The notes under the pieces: generated by a model
Databases searched by the model: none
What the model was told of the DNA's origin: nothing
The model's input: only the letters and a program-made list of their open reading frames with translations
Source: Cardinalis cardinalis
Lineage: Eukaryota > Chordata > Aves > Passeriformes > Cardinalidae
Assembly: GCA_014549065.1 (NCBI GenBank)
Contig: JACDOX010000031.1
Coordinates: 4,082,686-4,146,685, forward strand
Direction of reading: 5' to 3'
Length of the DNA: 64,000 nucleotides
Translations under genes and position numbers: made by a program
Shown: positions 60,746 through 64,000 of the stretch, in pieces
How positions within the stretch are numbered: the first letter of the stretch is position 1
How the letters are laid out: each line of letters begins with the position of its first letter

Positions 60746-63420
60746 AGTATTTACAGCAAATTTCCATTCAAATTCACTTTTGACTCTACTTTTCTATTTT
60801 AACAATAAAAAGTTAATTTTGGTAAGTTTTAAGTGTAACACAGTATTTTGTAGGGTGAAGTTACAAGTCTGTAGTTCTTTAGCTGCCTTGTGAGTCCATC
60901 TTGTTTCAGCTTTGCGTGTAGCAAGTTACAGCAAACAAAAATTGAATCTAGTTTTGTTGAACTTAACAATTTTTAAATGTGTGCAGCTTTTAGATGGGGA
61001 ACAATAAGCAACCATACTCACTGGAACGTATTATTCCAGAAGTTTGGAGTATGTGTCCTAAAATGTGTCTTGATTTGCATGCATTATCTGATTGAATGTT
61101 TTTTCTCTAGGCCTCAGTATGTTCACTTCTAAGGAGGTACATGCTACTGAGTTTCTTGATTTAGCATTTGGTTTTGCCTTGATGGGATTGCAAACACAGG
61201 ATGTGTTCTTGCATACAGTAATATTGACAACCTATGACATATGCATTGTATGTAAAGGATTTTGAAAAGTTATTTTAGGTGATAATGGTGATAGTAAAGT
61301 GTCAGAAGCCACCTAATAATCTGATCATAACTGACAATAGAGGTGCTTTAAAAATATTTACAAAATTCTGATAAGCTGGATTAATATGGCAGTTGCATTT
61401 TGAGCATATGAGGGAAATCTATCTGAACAATTGTTAGCAGTGATGGCCTATTAAAGCAGATTCTTAATGGAAATTCTAGGAGAACCTGGAAATTTAAAGA
61501 AGTTTAAAGATGTTATAAAAGGTATGGGCAGTTTTGAACAATTTTTTTCAGTGACTTAAGCGTTTTCATAGATAGGTCATGGTGTCCCTTGTCTTCATGT
61601 ACATATGAATTTTAATTTAGCAAAAAACAAAGCAGGTAGCTTAAGTCTTACTTCGTTTATACTCTCAGTTCTAATTTCAGTGGATAACCATGCTTGTATA
61701 TATCTTCTTTAAAATACCTTTGTTGGGTGATTTTCTTTGGCTTTGGAAAAGATACACTGATATTAGAATTGGTCTTTCATTCTCCTAGTTAGGTGTGCTG
61801 TGGTGCTTGTATGTACTTACAGTGCCAGTGGCTACTCATTTTTTAATTTGTTATTTAATGCCAGATTAACATTTTCTAATGGTGTTTGTGATGTATAACT
61901 GACCATTATATGAGTATTGTTGTCAAAACTAAGGATCAGACCCAAGCAGTGTGGGAGACACTGAAGGAACCTGAATAAATCTAATAAGGGTCTGACCATA
62001 TCCCAAATGCATAGCAACTTACAGTACTTTTCATGATCCCTCTCCTCTTACTTCACTTCTCTATGAGTTTTGGAGACATGCATGTGGTGTGCATAACTTC
62101 AATAATTAAGAATTTCACTGATTTCAGACACATCATATCTCATACTATTGTTACAGCCTTCCAGCTGTTTAGTCAATGTGAATGCTCATATCAGCAAAAG
62201 TAGAATTAGTAGATTTTATTAGCATGTATAATATTCCACAAACTGGTGCGAAAGATGATCAGAACAAATAGCTTCCAAAATATGTTAAGAAAACCCTGCT
62301 GCTGATCCTGTTTTTGAGATTTTTTTTTCAATTTTAAACAATATAAATTAGCTCTAATTCTGTTAAGCACAAATAAATAAAATTCAAACTGCAGAATTGG
62401 ATCCAAAGGACAGAACCAAAGCCCTCAGTCTTGTGAAAATGCTCCAGAAATTCTCCGCTTCAGCACTTTCAGGTGCTGGCTAAGAGGGAGACCAGCACTT
62501 TCAGTGTGGTTGGGTGCTGCATAGAATGGAAATGTTTGTGAAGTTCTGATTTGTAGCTTTATTTTCATTAACACTGACAAATGGCAGACAGGCAGAAGTG
62601 TTAGGTTAGAAGGTTTGAAGCATTTGTTGAGTAATCAAAATGTAGTAATTATACACACAATTTGGTGGTTTTAACGACTCTTGACTTGCCTACATCACAT
62701 AGGACTTGGCTGGCGCCAGGTAGACTTGGCAGCAGCTCTGAAAGGTATGAGTCATGGGAATAGTTGGCAGATCCCAGAGATACTACTATGTATCTGAGAA
62801 GAAAAAAGTTCTTGACCTCTTTCAAGAAAGGCAAAGGGAATACAAAGATCAAAAGTTAGAACCCTGTTTGCTACTCAGTTTTGGTGCATTTTGAGTTTCA
62901 CAACAACATCACCTGCTTGTTTAGTGGCCTTGTAAATTGAAAGTAAAGACTATTAAAAATGAGGTTACTAACATTGCTAAGGTACCTGTTGATTTGCAAG
63001 GTCATAGTGGATTGTGTTACCCATTGTGGACATCTAGCTGGTACAATGTAACAATTTTTTTTTGGGATTCTCTTTAAATGGAGTATTTATAACTACTGTA
63101 GAGCAGATGATTTACAGAGGCTGTAAGCTGCTATGCAACTGCCATTGGCAAAAGACAGCTGCTGCTGCTGTAGGCAATATAGGAATACCTGCTATGATTC
63201 ACTTAGAAAGTGTTATGAAACATAACCTTAGAAGATCTGTTAACAGATAGCTATAAACAAAGTTTCAAGGACATGAAAAAAAAATTCAGTCTTGTAACTA
63301 TTGTTTCAAAGCAGCCAAAACAATAATTGAGCAAAAGAGATTTTTGAAAAAAAAAAAAAAGATACAGGGTGCATGAATACAAAATTAAAATCCAGTACTG
63401 CTTACCTCATCTATTTCTAG
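60746..63420. other. AT-rich noncoding tract, no gene found
   Basis: No gene is supported. A perfect octamer ATTTGCAT at 61,073-61,080 is followed by GCATTATCTG. T- and A-rich runs occur (for example A14 at 63,347-63,360, about 60 bases left of the next CR1). Short open frames on both strands have no domain. Confidence 0.65.
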
Positions 63421-63858
63421 TTACAGAGTCACAGAATGATTGGGGTTGGAAGGGATGTCTGGACATCATCCAGTCCAACCCCTGTGCCAAGGCAGGGTCA
63501 CCCAGAGCAGGTTACACAGGACCACATCCAGACGGGTTTAGAATGTCTCCAGAGGGCGAGACTCCACAACCTCTCAGCAGCCTCTTCCAGGGCTCTGTCA
63601 CCCTCAAAGCAAAGAAGTTTTTCCTCATATTCAGAGGGAGCCTACTGTCATTCAGTTTGTGCCCATGACCCCTTGTTCTGTCTCTGGGCGCCACTGAAAT
63701 GAATCTGACCTCATTGCCTTGAAACCTGTCCCAAGATGTTTGTATGCATTGATAAATTCCCTCTCAAATTGTTTCTTCTTTAGGCTAAATCGGCAAAATT
63801 GATGTTTACTTATATATTTTCTAAATGTCTCTTGCTCTAATATCGAAGCATTCTTCAA
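63421..63858 (-). mobile_element. 5'-truncated CR1 LINE, minus orientation, with recognisable ORF2 C-terminus
   Basis: The plus strand opens with the antisense CR1 3' end: TTACAGAGTCACAGAATGAT, TGGGGTTGGAAGGGATGTC, TCATCCAGTCCAACCCC, AGGCAGGGTCACCC. The minus-strand frame 63,512-63,694 encodes DRTRGHGHKLN and then NMRKNFFALRVTEPWKRL. These match the conserved CR1 ORF2 C-terminal segment (DRTRGNGHKL ... NIRKHFFTVRVTEHW). The frame is relatively open here, so this copy is less decayed than the one at 60 kb, but it keeps only the last part of ORF2 and cannot be active. Similarity fades near 63,860. Confidence 0.93.
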
Positions 63859-64000
63859 CCTACTGTTGTATTAGTTAATTTATTAAGAATTTGATATCAG
63901 GTTTATGCACTGTTCTTTCACAGGCATTGCCTCACAAGCAGCAATGAAAATATGATGTATTAAAAAGACTGAATTTTACATTTTATATCTGTGGGACAGT
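63859..64000. other. Noncoding right edge of window
   Basis: AT-rich sequence with nothing recognisable. Confidence 0.6.

Noticed and set aside
872..61080. Apparent excess of perfect POU octamers (872, 4820, 10327, 11084, 29750, 56195, 61073)
   Set aside because: Two to three are expected by chance in AT-rich DNA of this length. Seven is only a mild excess and was counted by eye without a background model.

Overview
The window looks like gene-poor, AT-rich DNA from a vertebrate nuclear genome, most likely a bird. The evidence is the interspersed repeats. They are 5'-truncated CR1 LINEs with the avian-style 3' end (the antisense strand reads like 'GAATCATAGAATGGTTTGGGTTGGAAGG'-type text, here in degenerate form). 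Repeat density is low, there are no Alu/L1/B-type elements, and there is one compact CpG island. I could not identify the species, the chromosome or the neighbouring genes.

I find no protein-coding gene I can defend. The open frames are short (the longest is about 154 codons), overlap on both strands, lack recognisable domains and are as expected by chance. The only recognisable protein remnants are decayed pieces of the CR1 ORF2 (reverse transcriptase polyprotein) C-terminus near 60.0-60.4 kb (+ strand) and 63.5-63.7 kb (- strand). No tRNA, rRNA, CRISPR array or bacterial-type feature was seen.

Layout. 1-29.2 kb is AT-rich noncoding DNA with scattered ancient repeat scraps, a TA/TG microsatellite at 14.2 kb, several perfect inverted repeats, and 42 isolated N calls, all at or before 23,900. 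29.2-31.05 kb is the one clearly different segment: a CpG island (about 29,341-29,880) with G-rich and C-rich tracts, YY1-like, CCAAT and POU-octamer motifs, a CpG-moderate motif-rich right flank (30,000-30,180) and a small second CpG cluster (30,910-31,020). 31-37 kb is AT-rich noncoding. A CR1 copy lies at 37.0-37.75 kb. 37.8-60 kb is AT-rich noncoding, with a probable ancient CR1 scrap at 46.7-46.9 kb, a 21-T run at 47.9 kb, a C13 run at 54.6 kb and a 47-T run at 55.2 kb. The right end (60.0-63.9 kb) holds two CR1s that meet tail to tail at 60.6 kb and a third CR1 at 63.4-63.86 kb.

Interpretation. The best candidate for undescribed biology is the orphan CpG island with its motif-dense flanks inside a gene-poor, motif-rich region. 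This arrangement is typical of a regulatory hub or noncoding-RNA promoter at a developmental-gene locus, but nothing here proves which gene it serves. Candidate conserved noncoding blocks are listed at low confidence, because conservation cannot be measured from one sequence.
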